Below are positions 1 to 10,379 of a stretch of 64,000 nt of DNA, in pieces. Position numbers and translations under genes: made by a program. The DNA lies in the NCBI GenBank assembly GCA_032871835.1, contig CM065296.1, positions 57,864,186 through 57,928,185 on the forward strand. The letters run 5' to 3'. Every line of letters starts with the position of its first letter. Within the stretch, counting starts at the first letter, position 1. The notes beneath the pieces are model-generated. The model was not told where the DNA came from. It searched no databases and saw only the letters and a program-made list of their open reading frames with translations. Source of the stretch: Dipteronia dyeriana. Its lineage: Eukaryota; Streptophyta; Magnoliopsida; Sapindales; Sapindaceae.

Positions 1-690
1 CTTTTATCTTGGTGTAAGGAGCTTGACGCGGTCCTGTCAGGCTTTATTTGGTAAGATGCTCAAATAAAGCCTGCGCTCGAATCTGACGGGGTAGCGAAGC
101 TTGGCTGGCAAGCCCTGGTAAGGTGTTTACCATAAACAGGCGGCCTTGGCTTGCTTCTGGAAGGGTGGAGAGGTATGCTCGAGTACTGCTCTTGTTACTT
201 GATTTAACCATGCCAGGATCTATAGTGGGTCTTGGCACTTTTGGTGACGATGAGGCTTTACGGGCTTCTTCCTTTTATGCTCGGATAGGTCGAGATTATA
301 CCTCGACGATGCAGGAGGGCCTTTGCAAGACAAGTTCGGTACCTTGAAGGTCTCCTAGTGAAAGTTGTGATAGTAGCAAGCTCTAGGAGAGTGTCACGAG
401 AAACCTTGATATCGGGGGACCAAGGTCCTTTCACGTCGACCTAACTTCGGGCTTTTATCCTGGTATAAGGAGCTTGACGTCGTCTCATCAGGCTTTTTTT
501 GGTAAGCCTGGACACGTGCGAGATGCTCAGATGGTATGGGCGGCCTCGCCTTGCTCCAGTAGGATCGATTGGCAGCTCGACCTCGGGGACCTTGATACCT
601 CATCATATAAGCCCGAATTTGGACCCCTTGTAGGAAGGTTGGGAAGTGGAAAATTCTTCTTTGTTCTCTAGCCAAATTTTGCTATTAACA
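1..690 (-). repeat. E1 3' LTR (partial)
   Basis: This matches the right part of the LTR at 6853-9221 and ends in GCTATTAACA at 690. Read on the minus strand it is the first part of the 3' LTR. It contains an internal duplication: bases 1-70 resemble 451-525, which the other LTR (8998-9065) has only once. The short open frames in it occur in both LTR copies and show no protein family. Confidence 0.8.
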
Positions 691-705
691 GAAGTCCCCT
701 CTGAC
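691..705 (-). other. E1 polypurine tract
   Basis: Read on the minus strand this is GTCAGAGGGGACTTC directly before the LTR start TGTTAATAG. A purine-rich run immediately 5' of the 3' LTR is where plus-strand DNA synthesis is primed in LTR elements. It fixes the orientation of E1 as minus. Confidence 0.7.
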
Positions 706-1130
706 TTGAACACCGGTAAGTATTTGGGTTGGATTCTGGATCTTGTACTACATGAAAAGTTTTGCTTGTTCCTTTTTATCGATAACCAGTATCGTTCCCA
801 GTGATTGGCTTAGCGAGCTGGGGTACTATTCATTCATGCAAAATAAATGAGCTATGGCAGACCACAGAAGGGGGTATTCCCTTTTACGGAATTTTCGACG
901 CTCTCGTCAGTGTAAAACTTGATAAGTGAGAAAGGTCACAAACTGTATTCCTCGATCATGTCAGATGAAGCTTCTATGGTTAATATGGGTACCTAGAGTT
1001 CCTTTTCCAGGAATCACAGTACTTAGACGAGCTGGCGAAATGATTCTGGTAGGCATATTTTCCATCTAGATCCTTCCTAGCGGGGTTGGCCTGGCGAAGG
1101 CAGCAAGATGACCTTTTGATTGTTCTAATC
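706..1130. other. E1 internal spacer, nothing recognised
   Basis: This stretch lies between the polypurine tract and the 99 bp array. I see no long frame, no RNA gene and no repeat structure in it. Confidence 0.5.
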
Positions 1131-2090
1131 TCGTGATCTAGCAGGTAACTATGCTCTTATGCTTAGATCCTTCATAGGGGAGGTCACCCGACCAATGCAT
1201 CATGAATGCTAGCTACCCTGGTCTTGGGATCCGAATGGCAGCTATACAATTATACTCAGATCCCTCTTAGGCGTGGTAGCCCGACTAAGGCATGCTAGCG
1301 AATTATCTTGGTCTCGAGGTTATCATTGTCGAAATACCATGGCGTTCCTCCTGGAGGGATTAATCCGATCCAAGGCATCAGGAGGGCTATCAGGCTATAT
1401 CTTGGTATTTTGATCCGGATGGCAACAATACACTTACATTCGGATCCTTCTTGGGGGAGGTCACCCGACCAAGGCATCCAGAGCGCTATCTAGCTATATC
1501 CTGGTCTTGAGATCTGGATGGCAACAATGCTTTTACACTTAGACCCTTCTTGGGGGTCGTAGCCCGACCAAGGCATCAGAAGCGCTATCTAGCAATAACC
1601 TGGTATTTTGATCCGGATGGCAATTATGCTCTTACACTCAGACCCTTCTTGGTGGTCGTAGCCCGACCAAGGAATCAGGAGCGCTATTTAGCTATTTCTT
1701 GGTCTCGAGATCTGGATGGAAACTATGCTCTTACACTCATACCCTTCTTGGGGGTCATAGCCCGACCAAGGCATCATGTGTGCTATCTAGCTATATCCTG
1801 GTATTTTGATCCTGATGGCAACTATACACTTACAATCGGATCCTTCTTGGGGGAGGTCACCCGACCAAGGCATCCGGGGTTATGGGGGGGCTTCTCTAAT
1901 CAATCCCTGGTCTCGAGATCTGGATGGAAACTATGCTCTTACACTCAGACCCTTCTTGGCGGGGTGTGGTGCCCGGCCGAGGCATCAGAGGTAGTGAAGG
2001 GGCTTCCCCGACCAGAATCTGGTCTTGAGGAGATCACTTTCGAAATACTATGGCGATCCTCCTAGAGGGAGTAATCAAGTCTAGGGTATT
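1131..2090. repeat. E1 tandem array of about 99 bp units
   Basis: The block starting TGGTCT(C/T)GAGATCTGG recurs with starts near 1502, 1601, 1700, 1799 and 1908. Spacing is 99 bp, and the last step is 109 bp. Further degenerate copies lie back to 1131. Two subtypes alternate: one has ATTTTGATCCGGATGG and a GGGGAGGTCACCCGACC core, the other CTCGAGATCTGGATGG and a TAGCCCGACC core. The same array is present in E3 (13310-13745) and, inverted with the element, in E4 (21255-21755). It lies between the coding part and the 3' LTR, where Tat-lineage elements often carry tandem repeats. Confidence 0.85.
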
Positions 2091-2559
2091 AGGAGGGCTA
2101 TTTAGCTCTCCTAGTCAAGGCGATCACATGAGATCTATTATGGCTACTGAGATTAAAGGAGATGCAAACTCATGCCGAGTCGATACGAAGTTGTATCAAT
2201 GCATGGTGGTATCGGTTGATAACCAATCTCGCTTTAGGAGCTTTTTCAAGAGCAGAATCTCTTGAGATGATCTGCATTACGAATATAGATAGTAGAATGG
2301 CTCTCCGTAAAAGACGTTTTTTAATACGAAATAGGGGAAATGGTCTCACGTTGGGGTCATCGCCCCTCTCTCTGGATTAGTGAGAAAATATTGAGCTTCT
2401 AGTCCCTAAGGTATGTAACCGGTTTAGAAGTCCACTTGTGGTAGATGAGAGTTTTCAACAATCGTAATGAAGCTCAAGACCCCACTGTGAATGAATCAGG
2501 ACCTTTGGGTGCTCCCTGAACGGATCGAGACCTCGATGGCTCACTAGGGCATTGGAAGG
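2091..2559. other. E1 internal spacer
   Basis: This follows the 99 bp array. Its first 70 bases resemble 1328-1400 (a CGAAATAC.ATGGCG motif). I recognise nothing else here. Confidence 0.5.
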
Positions 2560-4840
2560 CCTAGTACAAATGGAATGGAGCCATTGGTATGATAATCTTC
2601 GGGAGCAAGCTGGTGTTTGCTAAGGTCCAGCTCTTGCAAGCCAAGGAAGATAGTTACTTCTTCACAACCTTCTTGGTAGAGCTGGCTCTACTTTCCCCAT
2701 TTGACTTAAGAGTCATTGATGGACAGAAAAGGGAGGGGATTAAGAAGAAAGCTAATGAGATGGTTATGTATGTTCCCATCGTAGCTGGCAAGTCTTGGGT
2801 TTCTGAAGTAGACCCGAGGTCGAAATCATATGGTGCAGTAGATGATCAATTTGAAGAGGGAGCTTCTCCCTCAAATAAAGACCACAGTTGAGGTGGTTAT
2901 TTATATGGCAGGTAATCCCCGGTTGATCCAGAAGTAGATGTTTCGGATGGAGAAAACTTCTATCTTAGGGGACATCAAACCGAAAGGAGGAGAAGCTGAC
3001 CACGGTAGTGAAGGGAGCAATTGTTCTGAATGAAGACATGACCAGAATTGAGGCAACCATGGCTAATGTGCAGGTAACCTAGAAGTGGATCCAACATGCA
3101 TATGTTGTGGAGAGACTCGGGTCCATGCATCGTGCCATGCAAGGATTACTTCGAAGGAGGAGGTAAACTTTTGAGGGAGTGGTTTAAACTCTACATGGCA
3201 GCGTGGCTACCTTGAAAGCCAAGGTGGGTGCTTTATTTGCTGAAGGACGCTTCTGTGTTGCTTGCTAGGCAGATCGAGCTCTTCTTCCCTCTGACTTGAT
3301 AATCATTTGAGGATAAATACCTTGAGTAGATCACAGAGAAAGCTGAGAGTTACCTGGGTCCTCTCCGACTGAAGCCGGACCTTATTGATATGATGGATGC
3401 GCAGATGATGAGGAGGACTTGGTTCCCAATTTTGCTTTCATGTCTAGTCGTGTTGGGGTAGGAACTACCTTGAAGTCCTCTGCTGCTGTATGCATGGGGG
3501 GCTCCAAGCCCGCCAACCTCTCTATTAGAATCATCCAAAGTAAAGGTCCAGTTTAATCTTTCCAGGGAAATAGTGGTCCGAACTGATCTGGGAAATGTAG
3601 GTTGCTACAGAGGTTATGGATGTAGGTGAAGCATCAAACCTACGTATCTGTCCGTCTGAATCTATCAAGGAGGTAATGATCTAGATCGCTCTTACCTAAA
3701 AAGGGGAGGTCTATACTGAAGCTATAGTGATGGAAAAGGTCCCGATCAATCCAGCTGAAGAGGTAATTGACCAAGCTGATTCAAGCTAACACGACTAAGG
3801 TGGTTGAGCTGGCTCCGAGGTAGCAATGCTAGAGGATGGTGGTTCTTCCTCTACCCAAGCAGTAGGACCAAAGAGGAAGTAGCTGCCACTGTCGATGAAA
3901 CTAACCTAGGATGTGGATCGGGATAACTGTGGCTCGCTAAGGCATTGAACGGTCCGATACTAATGGAGAGGAGCCACCAGTCTGGTACTACATATGAGGA
4001 AGCTTTGGGCCTTACAACAATGTTGCTATTACTCTAGGGGCTTACTTAGTCACGTAAGAGGCCTTACCGATTGTGGGAAACCTCTAGGCTTATCTAGAAT
4101 GAACTAGGACTCCGATGACTTACTAAGGCGTTGAATGGCCCGATACAAATGGAGAGGAACCATCGACCTGGTACTAGATACAAGGAGGCTCTAGGACTTA
4201 CAGCGGTGCTGCTGCTGCTCTAGAGGCTTGCTCAGGCACGTAGGAGGCCTCACTGAATATGGGAAGCCTCCTGGCTCATCTCGAATGAATCGAGACTCTG
4301 GTGGCTTGCTAATGTGTTGAATGATCTGACATGAATGGAGCAGAGCCACAGGTATGATGCTCTTTAGGAGCAGGTTGATGCTGCTAAAGTTGAGCTTGAG
4401 TAGACCAAGGGGATGATGATCAAGATAATGAGGGGAACGATCATCCTGAGCAAAGTCATGACCAGAGCTGAGGCAATCACAGATAAGATTCAGGTAGACA
4501 GAGAGCGGATACGGTGTGCATATGATATGGAAAAACTTGAATCCATGCTCTGTGTCGTGTAAGGACCACTCTGAAGGAGATCATGGAGAAAGCTAAGAGT
4601 TTATTCGGTCCACTCTCACTGAAGCCGGTCTATCTTGAGCCACATGGTACAGTGATGATGAGGAGGACATGGTGCCCATCTCCACATTTATGCCAGACCG
4701 TACAAGGGTAGAACCTATCTCAAAGTCCCTTGCTACAAGGTAGAGGATGCATGAAGGGCTTCAAGTCTGCCTACCTCTCTATCTGAATCTATCAAAGTAG
4801 AGGTCCAGATTGGTGTTACCAAAGTAGAAGAGGTAAGAGA
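2560..4840 (+). pseudogene. Duplicated degenerate coiled-coil coding remnant, antisense to E1
   Basis: Two segments, about 2560-3660 and 4320-4830, are diverged copies of each other: both contain a tract reading like YDxLxEQ followed by MTRxEA and a charged, heptad-like stretch, then an acidic GAT-GAT-GAG-GAG run. The frame is on the plus strand, opposite to the element, and is broken by many stops and shifts; the longest open piece is 2589-2891 (100 codons). The composition (E, K, Q, A rich) resembles the coiled-coil end of the better preserved antisense gene in E8. I infer a remnant of the antisense ORF that Tat-lineage elements carry near the 3' LTR. No domain can be assigned, and it could also be spurious coding resemblance. 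Confidence 0.4.
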
Positions 4841-6440
4841 GCTATAAGAGATCTCTAATGATCCAACTGAGAAGATGGAGGTCAAGGCTAATTGAAGTTG
4901 ATCCAACCAAGGTGGTGAAAGCTGGCTCCGAAGTAGCAGTGTTAAGGGATGATGACCTGTCGTTCAACCAAGCTATGATACTAAGGAGGAAAAAGCTGCT
5001 ACTGTTGAAGAGAATAACCAGAGAGGTAGATCGGGACCAAGGTAGCTCGATAGGGCGATGAATGGCCCCATACAAGTGGAGAAGAGGCACCGACCTAGTA
5101 ACTGTCCAGAAACATGCTTGAGATCCTAGAAGTTTTTCAAGACTAAGAGAAGGCTTTGGACCCCTCCGGAATGAGTAGAAACCATGGTGACTCACTTAAG
5201 CATTGGACGACCTAATATAAATGGAAAGAGGTAACCTGTCTGGTACCGGTCCAGAGGCATACTTGGGATCCAAGGAGCCCCTAACAACTGAGAGAAGGCT
5301 CTGGACCATGCTGGAACGAAACAGGAGCTCAATGGCTCACTAGAGCGTTGACCAGACCTATATAAGAAGTGAGGAGCCACTAGGCCTTGCAGCGGGGCTG
5401 CTACTTAGGCTTATAGGTGGCCTTACCAAATGTTGGAAGCTTCTGGGAACTCCTCGACCGGATTTGGCTTCAATGGCTTACTAGGGCGGTGAATGACACG
5501 GTAAACATAGAGTGAAGCCACCGATCTTGTAGCATTTCCACTGCACCAGAAGCTTGCTTAGGTATGTAGGTGGCCTTACCAAACGTGGGAAGCTTCTGAG
5601 AACTCCTCGATCGGATCGGGCTTCGTTGGCTTGCTAGGGCAATGAGTGGCCAGGTAAACATGAAGCGAAGCCACCGGTTTAGTACTGGTCCAGAAGCATG
5701 CTTGGGATCTTTGAAGTCCCCAGTAATTTGAAAAGAGGCTCTGGACTATGCTGGAATGGATCGGGGTCGTAGTGGCTCACTTCGGCGTTGACCTACCATA
5801 TACAAGAAGTGAGGGGCGACTAGACCTTACAGCGGGGACTGCTACTTTAGAGGCTTACTCAGGCATGTAAGAGGCCTTACCAAAATGTGGGAAGCCTCTG
5901 GGCTGTTCTCGATCCGATCCGGCTTCAGTGGTTTGCTAGAGAGATGAGTGGCCTGGTAAATATGAAGCGAAGCCACCGGTCTAGTACTAGTTTAGAAGCT
6001 TGCTTGGAATCTTTGGAGTCCTCAACAATTTGAAAGGAGGCTCTGAACCATGCTGGAATGAATCGGGGTCGTAGTGGCTCACTTCGGCATTGACCAACCG
6101 TGTACAAGAAGTTAGGGGCCACTAGGCCTTGCAGTGGGGCTGCTACTCAAGAGACTTTCTCGGGCTTGTAGGAGGCCTTACCAAAATGTGGGAAGCCTCT
6201 AGGCTGTCCTCGATTAGATCCGGCTTTGGTGGCTTGCTAGAGCGATGAGTGGCTCGGTACATATGAAGCGAAGCCACCGGTCTGGTACTAGTCCAGAAGC
6301 ATGCTTGGGATCCTAAAAGTTCCCAGTAATTGAGAGAAAGCTCTGGACCCTCCTGGAGTGAACCTAAAGTTCAATGGCTCACTTAGGCATTGATTGGCCT
6401 GGTGCACGAGGTGTGGAACCACTAATCTTCTACTGGTCGT
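3900..6440. repeat. E1 second tandem-repeat block, units about 150/300 bp
   Basis: Recurring phrases (GGCTCACT..GCGTTGA, GAAGTGAGGAGCCACTAG, CAGCGGGGCTGCTACT, GGCCTTACCAAA.GTGGGAAGC) return with about 300 bp spacing, for example at 5771 and 6072, with a half-unit inserted between 5331 and 5771. More diverged units reach back to about 3900 and one lies near 2500. The block lies on the primer-binding-site side of the element, where an autonomous relative would have its leader and gag. No coding frame runs through it. Confidence 0.75.
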
Positions 6441-6829
6441 GCTACTCTAGGAGCTACACAACAGAGTTGGCTTCATAGATTTATGAGTCGACCTGCTACC
6501 GTTACCAATGAGCTTCTAAAGGGCGGATATGATGACATAAAGGGTCCCGTATGACCAGGTCCAAGTCCAACGGATCTACTGGATAAGAGGGCTACTGGTA
6601 GAAATGAAAATCTTCTGTAAAAAAGCAGGAGAGGTGCAATTATACTGTATAGAAGCTCTCGATGTATCAGAATAGTTCAGCTATATAGGAGATCTTCAAG
6701 CGGAGAGTTACTGTATTGGAGCTCCACGATTATCTGAGCAGGTTCGCTTCATAGGAGTAGCGTAATGAACTCTATAGTATAATGATACTCATGTAGAGAC
6801 ATAAAGGCTTTCAAAAGGGGTATGGAAAC
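6441..6829 (-). other. E1 leader region next to PBS
   Basis: This lies between the 300 bp repeat block and the primer-binding site, in the position of a 5' untranslated leader on the minus strand. No frame or structure is recognised. Confidence 0.4.
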
Positions 6830-6847
6830 TTCCCACAGACGGCGCCA
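6830..6847 (-). other. E1 primer-binding site
   Basis: On the minus strand this reads TGGCGCCGTCTGTGGGAA, five bases after the LTR end. The TGG start is the complement of a tRNA CCA end. E3 has the same site with two differences (TGGCGCCATCTGTAGGAA). I do not assign the priming tRNA. Confidence 0.8.
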
Positions 6848-6892
6848 GAAAGTGTTAACCGAAAATTTGCACTAGGTGGAAAATCTCGATTA

Positions 6893-6945
6893 ACACCCTC
6901 GAGACCACTACCACGGAGGTGGTGGCCGGGGTTGGTGCCTTTGGT
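6893..6945 (-). promoter_or_regulatory. Conserved LTR block with hairpin potential
   Basis: The core CCACTACCACGGAGGTGGTGG can fold on itself (ACCAC..GTGGT). Almost the same block, with the neighbouring ACCCTCGAGA, occurs at 17426-17475 (E3), 23625-23675 (E4, inverted with its element) and 37319-37368 (E5), always near the PBS end of the LTR. The rest of these LTRs is much more diverged. Its function is unknown; it could act in packaging, 3' processing or integrase recognition. Confidence 0.6.
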
Positions 6946-7621
6946 ACCTTGGTGATCTTGTATGAATATGAAGGAGGATGAAACAGTAGGTAGGATATAA
7001 GCCATCCCGCCCGTCGAGCTTCGTGCTTATGAAGTAGATCTGTGGAGCTCGAGGTTCCCTTGCTGATGCGAAGGGGGTGATCCTAGACCTTGTTCCTCGA
7101 TCGGGGTCAGAGCCCGTCCTGGTACCTAGAGCATGCTTCTGGAGCTCGATTGCTTCTGGGGCTCGATTGATTCCTGTAATACCCCGACCTCGATAACAAG
7201 TAAGAAAGAGGGCTTATCTAGCTCCAGTGTTAAAGTGTACGATTTTTACCATAAAGAGGATACGGGAGAGCTCTTCGACTCCCTTCGAACTAGTCTGGGT
7301 GGTTTCTCTTCATCGAATGTGTGACTTTGGCTTTTAGATGAGAGGATAAGAGCGTTAGGACTAGCGAGGTAGGAATCTAGATTCGGTTCCTTAGGTCTTC
7401 GTTGTTGTTTCCCGATCTCATGTAAGAAAGATTAGAGAGCTTGGACCAAAGAGGTCGGTACCTAGCCCGCATACGCACATGCATAATACAGTAGATAATA
7501 GGAAAAACACAAGTCTTATGTAGATGGAGGTGGACTGACCAAGGGGGAAAAAGCATCACGAGTGATCACATGCTGAAAAACCCCTAGGCAATATCCAGCG
7601 GAAGGAAGAATACTCTTACTT

Positions 7622-7645
7622 GTATATATATATATATATATATAT
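7622..7645. repeat. TA microsatellite in E1 LTR
   Basis: A run of about twelve TA dinucleotides inside the LTR. Confidence 0.9.
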
Positions 7646-7960
7646 CATGCGATGCTCCAAGGAGGTTACAAATATGTCAAAGTAGTACAACGTATATGCT
7701 CCGGAGAGCTTACAACAATTAGTGTTTACCGATACTGGTATTTTCCTGGTCGGAGTTCACATACAATGATGATGTAGAGATAACTTTTAACGAAGCATGT
7801 AGACATGCCTAGGGCTGGTCGTTTTTGGGATAAGAAATGATATGGGCGTTCTCAGCCGTGTGTTATCAGATCTCAGATGTCGAATATTGAGTCTGTCTTG
7901 GAGAATGTATTTTAGTGTCTTCTGTCATCGGTTGGAGACCCCTTAATATGCCTTTTACAT

Positions 7961-7974
7961 GCATATTTATACCT
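7961..7974 (-). promoter_or_regulatory. TATA-like box of E1 LTR
   Basis: The minus strand reads AGGTATAAATATGC. Related boxes occur at similar relative positions in the LTRs of E3, E4 and E5, which supports it as the element's core promoter. Confidence 0.55.
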
Positions 7975-8278
7975 GGTGATTACCTCTGCGTGCAAGTCTA
8001 GGACTCTTCAATTAGTCTTCTTTTCCTTATCGATTACGATTCTTCCTTTAATGTAGTTGATTGGCTTGTAGTTAATATCTTGGAGAAGACATGATTGTTT
8101 CCTCTTCAGACTCTTTCTTCCTTGATAGGCGGGATCTTCTGTTATAGTTGACCCCTAATAAATGGTTGTGGAGGATATCTTGGAGGAAAAGGTATTTGTT
8201 TCCTCTTTGGACTCTTTCACTAATGGTGGCCATTAAAGAGTTGAATATTCTCTTATTAATGGCGTTGATCATGTCATT

Positions 8279-8405
8279 AATTGGGTTGAATACCTCTATT
8301 AATATAGTTGACCTCATTAATAGGGTTGACTACCTCCATTAATACAGTTGACCTCATTAAATAGGGCTGACTACCTCTATTAATACGGTTGACCTCATTA
8401 ATGGT
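8279..8405. repeat. Short tandem repeat of 40-41 bp in E1 LTR
   Basis: GTTGACCTCATTAA recurs at 8307, 8347 and 8388, alternating with TACCTC.ATTAATA. There are about three units. Confidence 0.8.
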
Positions 8406-9221
8406 ATTCATAAAAGTCAACCCTCTCTCTTGGACGAGAACTCTGGTTCAATATTCTGGTGATGCGATACCTTACTGATATCATTCTTCATACCTTACGG
8501 AGGAGGCGTACCCCGGATGGGTCCCGAAGCTGGTATCCCAGTACTTGGATATCGATCTGAGGGCTAGATACCTTAAGGTACCTTTCTGGTTGTATGGATC
8601 TTGATTCGACCTTACAAGGCTTTTGGTGGAGCTCGATTTGACCACGCTGGAATCCGATAGGGTAGCAAAGCTTGGCTGGCTAGCCCTGGTAAGGTGTTCA
8701 CCATAAGCAAACGGCCTTGGATTTCTTTTAGAAGGGTGGAGAGATACGCTCGAGTACTACTCTTGTTACTTGGTTTAACCATGCCAGGATCTACTGTGGA
8801 TCTTAGCGCTTTTGGTGACAATGAGGCTTTACGGGCTTCTTCCTTTTATGCTTGGACAGGTCGAGATTATACCTCGACGATGCAGAAGGGCCTTTCCAAG
8901 ACAAGTTCGGCACCTTAAAGGTCTCCTAGTGAAAGTAGAGATAGTAGCAAGCTCCAGGACAGTGTCACCCAGGTCCTTTCACGTCGACCTAGCTTCGGGC
9001 TTTTATCTTGGTGTAAGGAGCTTGACGCGGTCTTGTCAGGCTTTATTTGGTAAGATGTTCAAATGGTATGAGCAGCCTTGCCTTGCTCTTATAGGATCGC
9101 GTGGTAGCTAGACCTCGGGGACCTTGATACCCCATCATATAAGCCCGAATTTTGACCCTTGCAGGAAGGCTGGGAAGTGGAAAATTCTTCTTTGGTCCCT
9201 AGCCAAATTTTGTTTTTAACA

Positions 9222-10250
9222 GCTTTTATTGTTAGTAAGAATGAAAAAATTATTTGCAAAGGCACATTGGAAAATGGTTTATTATATTTACATGGTAATA
9301 TCTCTCACTTGTTAGACACAGAATCAATGAAACCTAATCATAAAAGAGTAAAATTATCAAAAGATGAAACCTATCTATGGCATTTGCCCCTAGGTCATAT
9401 TAACCTTAATAGGATTAAAAGATTGGTAAGTGACTGACCTCTAAGTGACTTAAAGGTTGATGATCTACCAACTTGTGAATCTTGTTTGCAAGGTAAAATG
9501 ACCAGAAGGTCGTTTATGACCAAAGGCACAAGAGCCATTGAATGTTAAGGATTGATACACACTGATGTGTGTGGACCTATGGGCATTCAAGCTAGATGAG
9601 GATATAAGTACTTCATCACTTTCATGGATGATCACTCAAGATTTGGCTATGTGTATCTCATGAGACATAATTCAGATATTTTTGACATGTAATCATCTTG
9701 AGAAACACATAAAAATCTTGAGGTCTAATCGTGATGGAGAATATCTATCTGGTGAGTTTCAATAATATCTTATTGATAATGGGATAATTTCTCAGTTTTC
9801 TACACCAGGCACACCTCAACAAAATAGGGTGGCAGAAAAGAGAAATAGAACTCTTTTGGACATGGTTAGGTCTATGCAACGCTCCCTAATTCTTTTTGAG
9901 GATATGCTTTACAAACCGCAATGTACATTATAAACGATGTACCATCTAAGTTGGTTCCTAGAACACCACATGAGTTGTGGACTGGGCAAAAGCCTAGTTT
10001 ACAACATTTAAGGATATTTGGATGTCCTGCATGTGTTAAAAGGAAAGACAAAAAAGTTGGAGTCTCATTCAGAAACATGCATATTTGTAGGGTTTCCAAA
10101 AGGAACAAAAGGATATTGTTTTTACATTCCTTCATATCTTAAAGTATTTGTTTCGTCAAATGCTAAATTTCTAGAAGAGGACTATATGAATAATTTTGTG
10201 CCTAAGAGTATAATTGTTCTTAATGAGCTTTCAAGAGATACAATTCCATA
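9222..10250 (+). pseudogene. E2 GAG-pre-integrase and integrase, broken
   Basis: Integrase inserts the element cDNA into the host chromosome. The frame opens with the GAG-pre-integrase motif LWHLPLGHINLNRI near 9370-9415, then CESCLQGK, giving the His/Cys zinc-binding set. The core follows with HTDVCGP (first Asp, near 9558) and a TPGTPQQN tract near 9806 that leads to the third acidic residue. The downstream part with the [12 protein letters not shown] and ELWTGQKPSL tracts (9897-10000) is also clear. There are several in-frame stops (for example 9436) and frame shifts around 9540-9900 and 10080-10250. The product cannot be functional. A 160 bp piece of the same region recurs at 45946-46110. 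Confidence 0.85.
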
Positions 10251-10379
10251 AGAAGTTTCACAACCATGCCCAATTGTAAGTTCCGTACCAACACAAGATC
10301 AACAATCTACCATACCTCGTCGTAGACCCGAAAGATACATCGATCTAGGAGAATCTGTTGACACTCTCCCGGACAACGA

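Larger units (their letters stand above)
1..9221 (-). mobile_element. E1: large non-coding Gypsy-type LTR element (Tat-like), 3' LTR cut by window edge
   Basis: The two copies of one sequence at 1-690 and about 8600-9221 both end in TTAACA. The right copy extends back to TGTTAACC at 6853 and is followed by a primer-binding site on the minus strand, so the element reads right to left. The internal part (691-6852) has no gag, protease, reverse transcriptase or integrase in any frame. It is filled with two tandem-repeat blocks and degenerate coiled-coil coding traces on the plus strand. Such pol-less elements with long internal regions are known as LARD or TR-GAG-type derivatives and depend on a partner. 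The partner family is probably the one seen as E3/E4, which shares its 99 bp array. It is joined to the interior of Copia E2 at 9221/9222. Confidence 0.8.
6853..9221 (-). repeat. E1 5' LTR, about 2.37 kb
   Basis: It is bounded by TGTTAACC at 6853 and TTTTTAACA at 9221, so both ends carry the TGTTAA/TTAACA inverted repeat. The primer-binding site flanks it on the left. It contains a minus-strand TATA-like box, a TA microsatellite and a short 40 bp tandem repeat. Its right third matches 1-690. It is about twice as long as the LTRs of E3, E4 and E5, but its PBS-proximal end is conserved with theirs. Confidence 0.85.

Noticed and set aside
44..238. Open frames in the E1 LTRs (44-238 and 8612-8821, minus) encode similar peptides.
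   Set aside because: They are similar because the LTRs are copies of each other. No family, no start context, and the substitutions do not favour codon third positions as far as I can see.
1131..2090. Tandem arrays considered as CRISPR-like.
   Set aside because: Units are contiguous without unique spacers, and the setting is a plant retrotransposon.
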